A DNA stretch of 64,000 bases, from the NCBI RefSeq assembly GCF_003944765.1, contig NZ_RWIU01000002.1, positions 186,001 through 250,000 on the forward strand, given 5' to 3'. The position numbers and the translations under genes were made by a program. This document shows positions 1 to 8,193 of the stretch, piece by piece. This stretch comes from Hymenobacter perfusus (GTDB taxonomy: Bacteria; Bacteroidota; Bacteroidia; Cytophagales; Hymenobacteraceae). The number at the start of each line of letters is the position of its first letter. The first letter of the stretch is position 1. A model generated the notes under the pieces. That model saw only the letters and a program-made list of their open reading frames with translations, did not search any database and was not told where the DNA came from.

Positions 1-384
1 GTCAGGTACCACTTGTACCAGATATGCGCTATCCGGCGACTGGAGAAAATAGCCTTTTTTCCCGTCGGCCCCACGGCCTCCGTACAAACTAACGGGGCCT
101 TGCACCAGGGGCGTTACCAGCTGCGGTGTTTTTTTGGAGCCTACCGGTAACGTTTGGCTTATCACTCCTTTCTGGTCACCGAAACTCAGCAATTCCGCCG
201 CTTCAAAACGGGTGCTTGGCGTGTTCCGGCGTTTTAGCGTGACGTGGCCTACGCCCTTTTCAGATACCAGCACCCGTCCATGCAGGGTATCACCAGAGGC
301 GGTAACCAGGTAATCCTGGTCGATACGTTGGGCCTGTACTGAAATTGATAATCCGAGGCAGGCGAGCAACAAAATAGGTTTCAC
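1..384 (-). CDS. Secreted protein of unknown function, 3' end cut by window edge
   Basis: The reading frame starts at a GTG (complement of 382-384) and stays open to the window edge, giving 128 codons of an incomplete gene. The first 19 residues (VKPILLLACLGLSISVQAQ) form a clear signal peptide, so the product is exported. The mature part begins RIDQDYLVTASGDTLHGRV. The SGDTLxGxV opening is seen in many secreted or outer-membrane proteins of unknown function in this phylum, and I cannot name a family. A TAnnTTTG box lies 33 bases upstream on the same strand. No in-frame ATG is available near the start, which is why GTG was chosen. The C-terminus, which would show whether it ends in a beta-barrel, is outside the window. 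Confidence 0.7.
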   Translation of the reverse strand, partial: MKPILLLACLGLSISVQAQRIDQDYLVTASGDTLHGRVLVSEKGVGHVTLKRRNTPSTRFEAAELLSFGDQKGVISQTLPVGSKKTPQLVTPLVQGPVSLYGGRGADGKKGYFLQSPDSAYLVQVVPD

Positions 385-417
385 TATGAAACTATAAAAA
401 GTGTAATTGGACGAATA

Positions 418-425
418 CAAAGCTA
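418..425 (-). promoter_or_regulatory. Bacteroidota -7 promoter box
   Basis: TAGCTTTG on the minus strand matches the TAnnTTTG consensus of the Bacteroidota primary sigma factor exactly. It sits 33 bases before the GTG start of the secreted protein at 384. No convincing -33 TTTG was found at 19-21 bases spacing. Confidence 0.45.
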
Positions 426-757
426 ATGCCGCCGTGAGTAATATGCGCTGAGACGGAATGACAAAATATGATTTATATAACATTTTGTCCAGGTAATAAT
501 TTGACCATCAATTTATTGAAAGAAGTATGCAGTAACAGTGGGTAATCCGATAAGAGGATTGATCAATTTATTTTTCTTGCTGCTTGAGAAGTCAGGAAAA
601 GAGATTAGGGTAAATTGATAAATGCATGAATTTCAATAGATTGATATAATTGTTTGTTGTTGCTTGAAGTCTGAAAATGGTCAAATTTGGCATATAGTTC
701 TTTGCCGATGCAGCTCACCTTGCGTCCGCCTTCCGCTACTTGGCGGGGTACACGCAC
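426..757. other. AT-rich intergenic region with no gene seen
   Basis: About 330 bases between divergent genes. The sequence is far richer in A and T than the coding DNA around it, with runs such as aatttatt and tataattg. I see no conserved open frame, tRNA or strong hairpin. It probably carries the promoters of both flanking genes. Confidence 0.5.
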
Positions 758-1822
758 ATGGTAAACTGCAACAACTACAAACTCCGTATTCTACTGCCGC
801 TCCTCCTGCTCAGCACTGCCACGGCGGCCACGGCCCAAACGACTGACGACCAGGAATCCTACGAAACCCAGAAGCGGCTGAGCGTGGGCGTCACAAAGTA
901 CGCCGAGGCGCGGGTGGCCCTTACTAGCTTCATCCGGACCCGGGCGGCGCGGGTGCAGAAGCAGGAGGAAACCCCCGAGCAGCTGACGGCCGAATTCAGC
1001 CTACCCACCCGCGAGCTGCCCCGCCTCGATTCCCTGACGGCCACGCTGGGTTACGTGCTGGAAAACAACCTCAATGCCCGTAACCTGGCCCCGCGCCTAC
1101 AGGAGTTGCGCACCCAAGAGCAAACCGAAGCGGCGCAGCTCACCCGCGCCGAAACCCGCCTGCGCGACGCTAAGCTCACGAAGGAGGAACGGGAAGACGG
1201 GCAGGAAGAAGTAACCCGCCGCGAAACCCGCCTCCAGCAGCTCCGGCAGCAACAGCAGCAACTCACCAGCCACCAGGGCCAGGCCTACGTGACGCTGCGG
1301 CTGTTCGATGAAATCAGCTTTCCCACGGGCAACCGGCGCGTGAGCTTCGTAAACATGCCGGGCGTGGAGTATGGCTATCTGCGGCTGGATAACCCGAAAG
1401 TCGGCCTGACCAGCCCGGCCTACCAGGGCTACGCTATCAAGTACCTGTTCACGCGGGGCAAGAGCTACTTCAACCTGGGTGTGTACAAGCCCACGACTAC
1501 CAACAAAACGGATTCGGCGTTTGTGAACGAGCTGTTCGTCATCAATTTCGGGCAGGATTTCTACCCGCGCAATTTCGGCCGGGGCCGCCGCCGCTACCTC
1601 AACCTGTACACCAGCTACCAAGTGGGCGGCTTCATCCTCAACCGCAACGATGATAAAAAGAACGAGTTCATCCCGAACCTGAACCTGGGTCTGGGCATAG
1701 AGCTGCTCAAAACCCGCCACGTCCTGCTTGATACAAAGGCTAGTTACTTCGTGCCACTGAGCAGCCGCAGCCGCGACCTGCGCGGGCTGCTGGGCCAGGC
1801 CTCGTTCAACTTTGTGTTTTAG
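758..1822 (+). CDS. Predicted outer-membrane protein with coiled-coil middle
   Basis: A protein of 354 residues. The ATG at 758 (MVNCNNYKLRILLPLLLLS) was chosen over an in-frame TTG at 740 because it directly starts a signal peptide ending near ATAQ. Residues about 95-165 are rich in Glu, Gln, Arg and Leu and should form a coiled coil. The second half has alternating hydrophobic and aromatic strands and ends LLGQASFNFVF, with a terminal Phe as expected for an outer-membrane beta-barrel. I do not recognise a named family. It is followed after 39 bases by a convergent gene with no obvious terminator. Confidence 0.65.
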   Translation: MVNCNNYKLRILLPLLLLSTATAATAQTTDDQESYETQKRLSVGVTKYAEARVALTSFIRTRAARVQKQEETPEQLTAEFSLPTRELPRLDSLTATLGYVLENNLNARNLAPRLQELRTQEQTEAAQLTRAETRLRDAKLTKEEREDGQEEVTRRETRLQQLRQQQQQLTSHQGQAYVTLRLFDEISFPTGNRRVSFVNMPGVEYGYLRLDNPKVGLTSPAYQGYAIKYLFTRGKSYFNLGVYKPTTTNKTDSAFVNELFVINFGQDFYPRNFGRGRRRYLNLYTSYQVGGFILNRNDDKKNEFIPNLNLGLGIELLKTRHVLLDTKASYFVPLSSRSRDLRGLLGQASFNFVF

Positions 1823-1861
1823 GCTACCAGAACGTGTACGTAGTGAATAGGTGCCAGCTTT

Positions 1862-2392
1862 TCAGCCTCCGAGGGTCGATGTCATTTCCACATCGAACAA
1901 CTTGCTCAATTCGGCTGCCTTTTGAAGAGTAAATTCTTGTTTATCAATAGCGGCAATAATACCGATACGAGAATTTTCGACGCTGAGTAGAACTCTGTAC
2001 AAACCATGCTGCTGTACTTTCATGCTTGGCGCAATCGAATCGTGTAGTGTGTATACGGCATTGAACGGGGCAACTGAAACTCGCATAATAGCAGGCAGAT
2101 GAACCCATTCCCCCTGACGGAAGCCAAGCAGCCAGTTATAGGTTCGATAACGGCGGGTTTGCGCATCCAGGGTGATGCCTTCGTAGCTTGATAGCATAAT
2201 GTAGCCAACCAGCAGACAGGCTGGGCCCGATAGCAACTGAATAAAAGTTACGCCATCCGTAGCGAAACCGTACATGGTTTGCAGAAAAGCAAGCATCCCA
2301 AACCCAACAAGTACATATCCGGCAATCCGGGCGGCGGGAGAGAACAGGTACTTAACTTTTCCGTCGTAGCTGCGGGATGAAATAGAGGCCAT
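1862..2392 (-). CDS. Small membrane protein of unknown function
   Basis: 176 residues starting at ATG 2392. Residues about 20-45 (AARIAGYVLVGFGMLAFL) and 50-70 (LLSGPACLLVGYIML) form two transmembrane helices separated by a short loop. The remaining 100 residues are soluble and beta-rich, an arrangement often seen in PH-like membrane proteins, though I cannot assign a family. It lies downstream of the phosphohexomutase gene but is separated from it by a strong hairpin, so it is probably transcribed on its own. Its base composition is more AT-rich than its neighbours. Confidence 0.6.
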   Translation of the reverse strand: MASISSRSYDGKVKYLFSPAARIAGYVLVGFGMLAFLQTMYGFATDGVTFIQLLSGPACLLVGYIMLSSYEGITLDAQTRRYRTYNWLLGFRQGEWVHLPAIMRVSVAPFNAVYTLHDSIAPSMKVQQHGLYRVLLSVENSRIGIIAAIDKQEFTLQKAAELSKLFDVEMTSTLGG

Positions 2393-2446
2393 TTAAAGCT
2401 GAAAAGGTGTCTTGCTGGTACATCAGCCGAAACGGTTTGCCTTAAA

Positions 2447-2487
2447 GCTACAAAAGCCGTTGCAACTGTTGCAACGGCTTTTGTAGC
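2447..2487 (-). terminator. Intrinsic terminator hairpin after phosphohexomutase
   Basis: A perfect inverted repeat of two 19-base arms (2447-2465 and 2469-2487) around a CTG loop. On the minus strand it ends in ggcttttgtagcttt. It lies 19 bases beyond the stop codon of the gene at 2506-4242, so it most likely ends that transcript. Confidence 0.8.
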
Positions 2488-2505
2488 TTCGATAGATTAG
2501 CAGGC

Positions 2506-4242
2506 TTATTTCAGCTGCATATCCTCAATAATGCGCTGGATTTTCTCGCCGGCCAACTTGTCGGCTAGGTCGAAGTCCACAGCGGATTTCAAGGGCTGCC
2601 GCACGCTGAAGTAGAATTTGATTTTGGGCTCAGTGCCGCTGGGGCGGGCCGAGATTTTGCTGCCGTCTTCCAGGATGAACTGGAGTACGTTGGAGCTTTC
2701 CAGGCCGGTTGCGGTTTCCAGGTTCGTGCGCAGGTCGCGGATGCGGCCGGTTTTGTAGTCGCGCAGTTCCACCACGGGCAGGCCGGCAATGGTGCGGGGC
2801 GGGTTGGCGCGCAACTCCGCCATCATCTCCTGAATTTCCTCGGCCCCGCGCTGGCCCTTTTTAGTGAGCGAAATCAGGTGCTCCTTATAGAAGCCGTAGG
2901 TCAGGTACATCTGCACCATTTCCTGGTACAGGGTGCGGCCCTGGTCTTTAGCGGCGGCGGCCATTTCGGCCAGCAGCGCGCAGGCCGACACGGCGTCTTT
3001 GTCGCGCACGAAGTCGCCAATCATGTAGCCGTAGCTTTCCTCGCCACCCCCGATGTAGTTCTGCTGGCCTTCTAGGTCGCGGATGATGCCGGCAATGTAT
3101 TTGAAGCCCGTCAGCGTCTGGTAGGCCGTCACATCGTGGTGGCGGGCAATGTCGCCGAGCACGTCGCTGGTTACGATGGTGTACACGATGAAGTCCTGAG
3201 GCGTCATCTTGCTGGCCTGCTTTCGGGCCGAGAGCAGATAGTGCGTCAGCAGGGCCGCCGTCTGGTTGCCATTCACCAGCACCCAGTCGCCGTGGTTATT
3301 TTTCACGGCAATGCCCACGCGGTCAGCATCGGGGTCGGTGGCCAGCACCAGGTCGGCGTCGAGGACTTTGGCTTGATCGAGGGCCATCTGCATGGCTACC
3401 TTCTCCTCGGGGTTCGGCGACTGCACCGTGGGGAAGTTGCCATCGGGCGTAGCCTGGGCTTCCACAATGCTCACGTTGGTGAAGCCCAGCTGCGCCAAAG
3501 CCTGGGGCACTAGCGTGATGCCCGTACCGTGCAGCGGCGTGTACACAATCTTCAGATCATGCTGGCGTTGAATGGCGGCGGGGTTGATGCTGAGCTGCTT
3601 CACCCGGGCCAGATAGGCGGCGTCGAGGTCGGCCCCAAGAGCATGAATGCGGCTGGCATCGGCCTGAAACTTCACGTCACTGACCGAGTGAATGGCCTCC
3701 ACCTCGCGGATGATGTTCTTATCATGCGGAGCCACTACCTGCGCGCCGTCGTTCCAGTACACCTTGAAGCCGTTGTACTCCTTGGGGTTGTGCGAGGCCG
3801 TCACCACGCAGCCGCTCTGGCAGCCCAGCTCCCGGATGGCAAACGACAGCTCCGGCGTGGGCCGCAGGGCTTCGAAAAGATATACCGTAATGCCATTGGC
3901 CGAGAAAATGCCGGCCGCAATGCGGGCAAACTCGGGGCTGTTGTTGCGCGAGTCGTGGGCAATGGCCACCTTGATTTCTTGGCCCGGAAACGACTGCAGC
4001 AAGTAGTTGCTCAGGCCCTGGGTAGCCATGCCCAGCGTGTAGCGGTTCATGCGGTTGGAACCCGCGCCCATAATGCCGCGCAGGCCGCCGGTACCGAACT
4101 CCAGGTTGCGGTAAAAGGCATCCGACAGAAAATCCTCCTGGTTTTCAGCCTGCAACTGCCGGATTTCGGCGTGCGTGTGGGCATCGTAGCTATCGGTGAG
4201 CCAGGTATTGATTTTGTCCTGAATGGTGGGCGTGAGGGCCAT
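2506..4242 (-). CDS. Phosphoglucomutase/phosphomannomutase family protein
   Basis: A full-length alpha-D-phosphohexomutase of 578 residues, interconverting hexose 1- and 6-phosphates in the cytoplasm for glycogen, nucleotide-sugar and envelope synthesis. The four family signatures are present in order: the phospho-serine loop TASHNPKEYNG with catalytic Ser about 150, the metal loop DPDADRVG, the sugar-specificity loop GGEESYG, and the phosphate-binding loop RPSGTEPKIKFY near the C-terminus. The length fits the Bacteroidota phospho-sugar mutase group, which is longer than the roughly 450-residue AlgC group. The start at 4242 gives the usual N-terminus. Substrate preference (glucose, mannose or both) cannot be read from the sequence. 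Confidence 0.93.
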   Translation of the reverse strand: MALTPTIQDKINTWLTDSYDAHTHAEIRQLQAENQEDFLSDAFYRNLEFGTGGLRGIMGAGSNRMNRYTLGMATQGLSNYLLQSFPGQEIKVAIAHDSRNNSPEFARIAAGIFSANGITVYLFEALRPTPELSFAIRELGCQSGCVVTASHNPKEYNGFKVYWNDGAQVVAPHDKNIIREVEAIHSVSDVKFQADASRIHALGADLDAAYLARVKQLSINPAAIQRQHDLKIVYTPLHGTGITLVPQALAQLGFTNVSIVEAQATPDGNFPTVQSPNPEEKVAMQMALDQAKVLDADLVLATDPDADRVGIAVKNNHGDWVLVNGNQTAALLTHYLLSARKQASKMTPQDFIVYTIVTSDVLGDIARHHDVTAYQTLTGFKYIAGIIRDLEGQQNYIGGGEESYGYMIGDFVRDKDAVSACALLAEMAAAAKDQGRTLYQEMVQMYLTYGFYKEHLISLTKKGQRGAEEIQEMMAELRANPPRTIAGLPVVELRDYKTGRIRDLRTNLETATGLESSNVLQFILEDGSKISARPSGTEPKIKFYFSVRQPLKSAVDFDLADKLAGEKIQRIIEDMQLK

Positions 4243-4306
4243 AGAGTAGGTGCTTTGGGGGGATGAACTGGTTCAGAGAACGGGAGTAAAGAAAAGAGGT
4301 TTTCCC

Positions 4307-4468
4307 GTCATTGCGAGGACGCAGGACGAAGCAATCCGACCTTTTCAGTTCTCGAAGCCCCAAAAAATGAAAAGCCCCTGACAACCGTGCGGGCATCAGG
4401 GGCTTTGGAATAGGTCAGGGCTTTACGCCTTGCAAAGGACGGATTGCTTGGCTCTGCCCGCAATGACA
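4307..4468. repeat. Composite repeat: palindromic arms flanking a terminator hairpin
   Basis: The left arm at 4307-4340 (gtcattgcgagg then gaagcaatccg) is matched in inverted form by the right arm at 4440-4468 (ggattgcttgg then cgcaatgac). Between them 4371-4381 and 4396-4406 form a hairpin (aaagcccctga / tcaggggcttt) followed on the minus strand by ttttcatttttt, a working terminator for the hpd gene that ends at 4474. A second unit of the same design lies at 58664-58827. Confidence 0.8.
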
Positions 4469-4473
4469 GCGGC

Positions 4474-5607
4474 TTACAGGTTGCCGCGCAACGCCTGTTC
4501 GCGCTCAATGGCTTCAAACAGGGCCTTGAAGTTGCCTTTGCCGAAGCTCTTGGCACCTTTGCGCTGGATGATTTCGTAGAACACGGTGGGGCGGTCTTCT
4601 ACGGGCTTGGTGAAAATCTGGAGCAGGTAGCCTTCCTCGTCGCGGTCCACCAGCAGGTTCAGGTCGCGGATGCTGTCCAGGTCCTCGTCGATGTGGCCCA
4701 CGCGCTCCAGTAGGTCGTCGTAGTAGGTAGCAGGCACTTGCAGAAACTCTACGCCCCGGCGGCGTAGCTCCGTCACGGTCGTGCGGATGTCGTTGGTGAC
4801 CAGGGCCATGTGCTGCACGCCGGGCGCGTGGTAGAAGTCGAGATACTCTTCAATCTGGCTCTTTTTCTTGCCTTCGGCGGGCTCGTTGATGGGGAATTTC
4901 ACGAAGCCGTTCCCGTTGCTGACCACCTTGCTCATGAGGGCCGAGTACTCGGTGCTGATGTCGTCGTCGTCGAAAGTAATGAGCAGCTTGAAGCCCATCA
5001 CGTCCTCGTAAAACTTCACCCACTGGTTCATTTCGCCCCAGCCCACGTTGCCCACGCAGTGGTCAACCACCTGCAAACCCACAGGCGCGCCCTGCGGGAT
5101 ACCGCTGGATTTCGCCACGAAACCGGGCAGGAAGGGCCCCGAATAGTTGCTGCGCTCCACGAAGGTGTGGATAGTTTCGCCGTAGGTATAGATGCCGGCT
5201 AGCGTTACCGAGCCGTGCTCGTCTTCGATGGTGTAGGGCTCGAAGGCGGGCTTGGCCCCGCGCTTGGTGGTTTCCTCGAAAGATTTGCGGGCGTCGTCCA
5301 CCCACAGGGCCATCACCTTCACACCGTCGCCGTGCTGGGCCACGTGGCGCGTAATGTCGGAATCGGGTAGGAGGGACGTGGTGAGCACCAGCCGGATTTT
5401 GTTTTGCTGGAGCACGTAGCTGGCCCGGTCGCGCAGGCCGGTTTCGGGGCCGGCGTAGGCCACCAGCTCAAAGCCAAAGGCGGCCTGGTAGTAGTAGGCC
5501 GACTGCTTGGCGTTGCCTACGTAAAATTCCAGGTAATCGGTGCCGTTGAGGGGCAGGAAGTCGTGGGCGGGGTGGGCCTGTACGGCCGGGGAGGTCATGG
5601 TTTCCAT
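4474..5607 (-). CDS. hpd: 4-hydroxyphenylpyruvate dioxygenase
   Basis: 377 residues, the normal length for this iron enzyme, which converts 4-hydroxyphenylpyruvate to homogentisate in tyrosine catabolism. Two vicinal-oxygen-chelate domains are visible. The three iron ligands are His183 in VDHCVGN, His266 in GVQHMAL and Glu345 in FYEII. The C-terminal ERPT-like and QRKGAKSFGKGNFKALFE segments are typical of the family. The ATG at 5607 was used; a second ATG three codons later is equally possible. No other tyrosine-degradation gene is adjacent. The transcript should end in the composite terminator at 4307-4468. Confidence 0.95.
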   Translation of the reverse strand: METMTSPAVQAHPAHDFLPLNGTDYLEFYVGNAKQSAYYYQAAFGFELVAYAGPETGLRDRASYVLQQNKIRLVLTTSLLPDSDITRHVAQHGDGVKVMALWVDDARKSFEETTKRGAKPAFEPYTIEDEHGSVTLAGIYTYGETIHTFVERSNYSGPFLPGFVAKSSGIPQGAPVGLQVVDHCVGNVGWGEMNQWVKFYEDVMGFKLLITFDDDDISTEYSALMSKVVSNGNGFVKFPINEPAEGKKKSQIEEYLDFYHAPGVQHMALVTNDIRTTVTELRRRGVEFLQVPATYYDDLLERVGHIDEDLDSIRDLNLLVDRDEEGYLLQIFTKPVEDRPTVFYEIIQRKGAKSFGKGNFKALFEAIEREQALRGNL

Positions 5608-5776
5608 AGAAAAACGGCTTGGGTGGCGGGTGGAAGTAGTGGTTGGGAGTAAAAATACGGGAATACCCGAATCTGCGCCCGGTTGGTTGGTGGCTTGAGT
5701 AAGGAGCAGGCCCCGCGTATGGGATTTTCCCGAAACCTACGCACCTTTGTGGCACACCATTTTATTGCCCGTGGCT

Positions 5777-6163
5777 ATGAATAAGGAGGACCTCAACCGC
5801 GCCCTCACGGCGCTCATCGAGAAAAAACAGGCCCTGCACGAGCTTTCGTACGACGACACCCGCTACGACGACGTAGAGGAAGAGCTGCACGACCTGGAAG
5901 ACGATTTCAACGACGAATACGGCGCGTTCCTGGAAGCGGCCCTGGAGAAAGTTCACAACGACCTGAACTCCGATACCGACGTGCTGCTGCCTACCGCCTA
6001 CCTGCCCTCCAGCACCGGTGGCACGCCCTCACCCAAGGAAGGCGTATGGGTTGATTCGGAAAAATATCCCGGCAAAGAAGCCCGGATTACCCTCATTCCC
6101 AACCCGGTTCGCATTGTGCTCACCGTGGGTAAGGCCGTGCAGCAGGAGCTGTGGAAAGCGTAA
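5777..6163 (+). CDS. Small acidic protein of unknown function
   Basis: 128 residues from the ATG at 5777 (MNKEDLNRALTALIEKKQAL). An upstream in-frame GTG at 5747 exists but adds only an unlikely hydrophobic stretch. The first 75 residues are highly acidic and helical, with repeated Asp-Asp, Glu-Glu and a likely coiled coil. The last 50 residues form a small beta-rich part ending GKAVQQELWKA. There is no signal peptide or membrane segment, so it should be cytoplasmic. I do not recognise a family. The sequence gcacctttg about 30 bases upstream is one base from the TAnnTTTG box. Confidence 0.6.
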   Translation: MNKEDLNRALTALIEKKQALHELSYDDTRYDDVEEELHDLEDDFNDEYGAFLEAALEKVHNDLNSDTDVLLPTAYLPSSTGGTPSPKEGVWVDSEKYPGKEARITLIPNPVRIVLTVGKAVQQELWKA

Positions 6164-6168
6164 ATCGG

Positions 6169-6241
6169 AAGTAAAAAAGTGAAAGGTCAAAAGTAAAAGC
6201 TCACACGGGGCTTTTACTTTTGACCTTTCACTTTTTTACTT
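6169..6241. repeat. Long perfect inverted repeat between two plus-strand genes
   Basis: Two perfectly complementary 32-base arms (6169-6200 and 6210-6241) flank a 9-base loop. The arms are made of A/G-rich words such as aagtaaaaaag, tgaaaggtc and aaaagtaaaagc. The element starts 6 bases after one stop codon and ends 6 bases before the next start codon. It may act as terminator or RNA-stability hairpin, and it would sequester the region just before the ATG at 6248. Confidence 0.8.
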
Positions 6242-6247
6242 TTCTAC

Positions 6248-6595
6248 ATGCTGTATCGCATTGCCCAACCGGCCGACTGGCAGCAGGCCCAGCAAACCGG
6301 CTTTTTCGCTAGTGCCGACCTCGTAGCTGAAGGCTTCATTCACGCCTCCGAGTTGGCCCAGGTGCTGGAAACGGCCCGCCTGTACTACCAGGCCAGTCCC
6401 GGCGCGATATTGTTGGAAGTAGAGGAAAAAGCGTTGCAAGCGGCCGGCATCCGGGTGGAACGGGAGTGGGTGGAGCGGCGCCAAGCGTACTTTCCACACG
6501 TATTCGGGCGCATTCCGCTGGCGGCGGTACGACGGTTCTGGCCGTTTCCAGTGGCTGATGATGGAGCTGCCCAGCTTCCGCCAGAAATAAACTGA
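6248..6595 (+). CDS. DUF952 domain protein
   Basis: 115 residues covering a whole DUF952 domain: LYRIAQPADWQQAQQTGFF, then EGFIHASELAQV, the LLEVEE strand and a FPHVFGRIPLAAV ending that matches the family's FPHLYGxLxLdAV pattern. DUF952 proteins are small cytoplasmic proteins of unknown biochemical role. The start at 6248 gives the standard N-terminus (M-x-Y-x-I). The gene follows a 32-base-arm hairpin with only six bases between hairpin and start codon, so its expression may be affected by that structure. It is followed by a good intrinsic terminator. Confidence 0.85.
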   Translation: MLYRIAQPADWQQAQQTGFFASADLVAEGFIHASELAQVLETARLYYQASPGAILLEVEEKALQAAGIRVEREWVERRQAYFPHVFGRIPLAAVRRFWPFPVADDGAAQLPPEIN

Positions 6596-6630
6596 GCAAA
6601 ATTGGAACTATTCTTGCAACGGCGCTAACA

Positions 6631-6666
6631 GCGGCCGGACCAGCCGATGGTCCGGCCGCTTTTTTA
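6631..6666 (+). terminator. Intrinsic terminator after DUF952 gene
   Basis: A 12-base GC-rich stem (6631-6642 with 6648-6659, gcggccggacca / tggtccggccgc), a 5-base loop and a run of seven T at 6660-6666. It is a textbook rho-independent terminator in the plus direction. Confidence 0.9.
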
Positions 6667-6692
6667 TTCTCAATTTTTTTTATTCAACTCCG

Positions 6693-7511
6693 ATGACTAC
6701 CGCTACTCGTCTGCTATTTATGTCATTGACCGGGGTGCTGGCCCTACTGTTATCCGCCTGCGGGGCCAGCACTTTTCTGGCCGTTGAGCCGGCCCAATTC
6801 AACGGGCCCTGGGTAAACGGCCACCCCACCAGCGTCGTCAGTCACCCCGATAGTGTGTATGTGCGGGCTGGCTTTATTCGGGCCGACGATAATGAGCTGG
6901 TATTTGAAGTAGCCTACCTGAATTACTCCGATAAGCCCATTCTCATTGCCCCGGAAACCTTCTATTACGTGGCGGTGCCAGATACCCTGGCCGATAGTGT
7001 AGCCGTGCCCGCCGGATACTTCGAGTCCCGCCGGCTGGCCGCTAACCCGGCCGTGCGGCTGGGGCAACTCCAGGCCCGGTTAAAGGAGCAGGACCGCAAA
7101 GCCACCAATGTCAGCTGGTTTGAAATCCTGACGATGGTGGTCAATACGGCCGAGGACATATCCAGCATCAAGAAAAAAGAAACCGACCAGCAAATAGCCG
7201 AACGGGAAGACCGGCACGAGTCAACCCGGGCAACCTTTGACGACCAGCGCCTTGACCACGCTGAGCAGGCCGACCAACTGTACTCGCAAGCCGCCGTGCT
7301 GGAATCCGTAATGCTTTGCCGCGACACGCTGAACCCCGGGGAGGGCCGGAAGGGACAGGTGTTTTTCCCGCGCCTGGATGCGGCGCGCAAGCTACGCGTG
7401 GTCGTGTTCTTCGATGAGCGGCCAGTGCAGTTTACCTTCAACCAGACCCTGCGCAATGCCCGGCAATACCAGCCCGCCCCCGCCGCCGTAGCCCAAACGC
7501 AACCCCACTAA
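6693..7511 (+). CDS. Predicted lipoprotein of unknown function
   Basis: 272 residues. The N-terminus has a hydrophobic stretch followed by the lipobox LLSAC with Cys at about residue 22, so it should be a lipid-anchored envelope protein. The ATG at 6693 (MTTATRLLFMSL) is used; a second ATG nine codons on would still leave a signal. The mature part begins with a beta-rich region, continues with a charged helix around residues 165-200 (IKKKETDQQIAEREDRHES) and ends in a Pro/Ala-rich tail. I recognise no family. It stands alone, bounded by a terminator on each side. Confidence 0.65.
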   Translation: MTTATRLLFMSLTGVLALLLSACGASTFLAVEPAQFNGPWVNGHPTSVVSHPDSVYVRAGFIRADDNELVFEVAYLNYSDKPILIAPETFYYVAVPDTLADSVAVPAGYFESRRLAANPAVRLGQLQARLKEQDRKATNVSWFEILTMVVNTAEDISSIKKKETDQQIAEREDRHESTRATFDDQRLDHAEQADQLYSQAAVLESVMLCRDTLNPGEGRKGQVFFPRLDAARKLRVVVFFDERPVQFTFNQTLRNARQYQPAPAAVAQTQPH

Positions 7512-7552
7512 CGCACAAAAGCCAGCGGATGCATCCGCTGGCTTTTGTGCGT
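7511..7552. terminator. Bidirectional terminator, perfect 42-base palindrome
   Basis: Two 21-base arms (7511-7531 and 7532-7552) are exact reverse complements with no spacer. The outer parts are acgcacaaaagccagc and its mirror. It lies between convergent genes ending at 7511 and 7566 and should terminate both. Confidence 0.8.
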
Positions 7553-7565
7553 ACCGGCTGACGGG

Positions 7566-8090
7566 CTATTTCAGTCCAACCAATACTTCCTGGTTTTCCC
7601 AGCGCAGAATCAGGCCCTGGGGCGTTACCTCGTACACGAGGCGCTCGGCCATGCTGGCGGTTTTGCGCGGGGTAGCCATTACGCGCAGGGCATCCTGCTT
7701 TTCATCATATTTGAAAGCACCCCACTGCTTGGCCGTTTTATTGAAAATGATGGTCCACTGCTTCTCGGTAGGAATAACGAATAGGGCATAGGTACCGGCG
7801 GGCAGGGCTTTGCCTTCCACCATCAGGGGCTGGTCGGTGGTGAAGGTGGTGGCTTCATTGGCCCCGGCCCGCCACACCTGGCCGTAAGGAACCAGCCCGC
7901 CCCACACCGTACGGCCCTTCACGGCCGGGCTGCTGTAGGCCACCGTGATAGTGGCTTTACCAATTTTGCCGGTGGCAGTAGCAGCCGGGCTGGGTTTTTC
8001 CTTGGCGGCATCCTGGGCCTGAGTGCGGCTCACCCAAAGTACGCCAATGAGCAGAAGGGTGAGCAGGCGGAAAAGACGAAGGTTTTTCAT
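7566..8090 (-). CDS. DUF2911 domain secreted protein
   Basis: 174 residues from the ATG at 8090 (MKNLRLFRLLTLLLIGVLW), which begins a signal peptide ending near TQAQ. A longer in-frame reading from 8201 has no export signal at its front and was not used. The mature protein matches DUF2911: IGKATITVAYSSPAVKGR, then VPYGQVWRAGANEATTF, PAGTYALFVIPT and WTIIFNK. These proteins are periplasmic or secreted beta-rich proteins of unknown role, common in Bacteroidota. The gene is just downstream of the ABC-F gene, separated from it by a terminator. Confidence 0.88.
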   Translation of the reverse strand: MKNLRLFRLLTLLLIGVLWVSRTQAQDAAKEKPSPAATATGKIGKATITVAYSSPAVKGRTVWGGLVPYGQVWRAGANEATTFTTDQPLMVEGKALPAGTYALFVIPTEKQWTIIFNKTAKQWGAFKYDEKQDALRVMATPRKTASMAERLVYEVTPQGLILRWENQEVLVGLK

Positions 8091-8110
8091 GGTATGGGAA
8101 AGGAGAGTGA

Positions 8111-8147
8111 AAAAAAATACCCAGCCCCCCGAACAGGAGGCTGGGTA
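8111..8147 (-). terminator. Intrinsic terminator after ABC-F gene
   Basis: Stem of 9 bases (8118-8126 and 8139-8147, tacccagcc / ggctgggta) followed on the minus strand by at least seven T (the A run at 8111-8117). It lies 47 bases beyond the ABC-F stop codon at 8194. Confidence 0.85.
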
Positions 8148-8193
8148 AATTACAAATTCAGCATCAATTGGTTTAAGCGCCGGCCAGCCGGGC

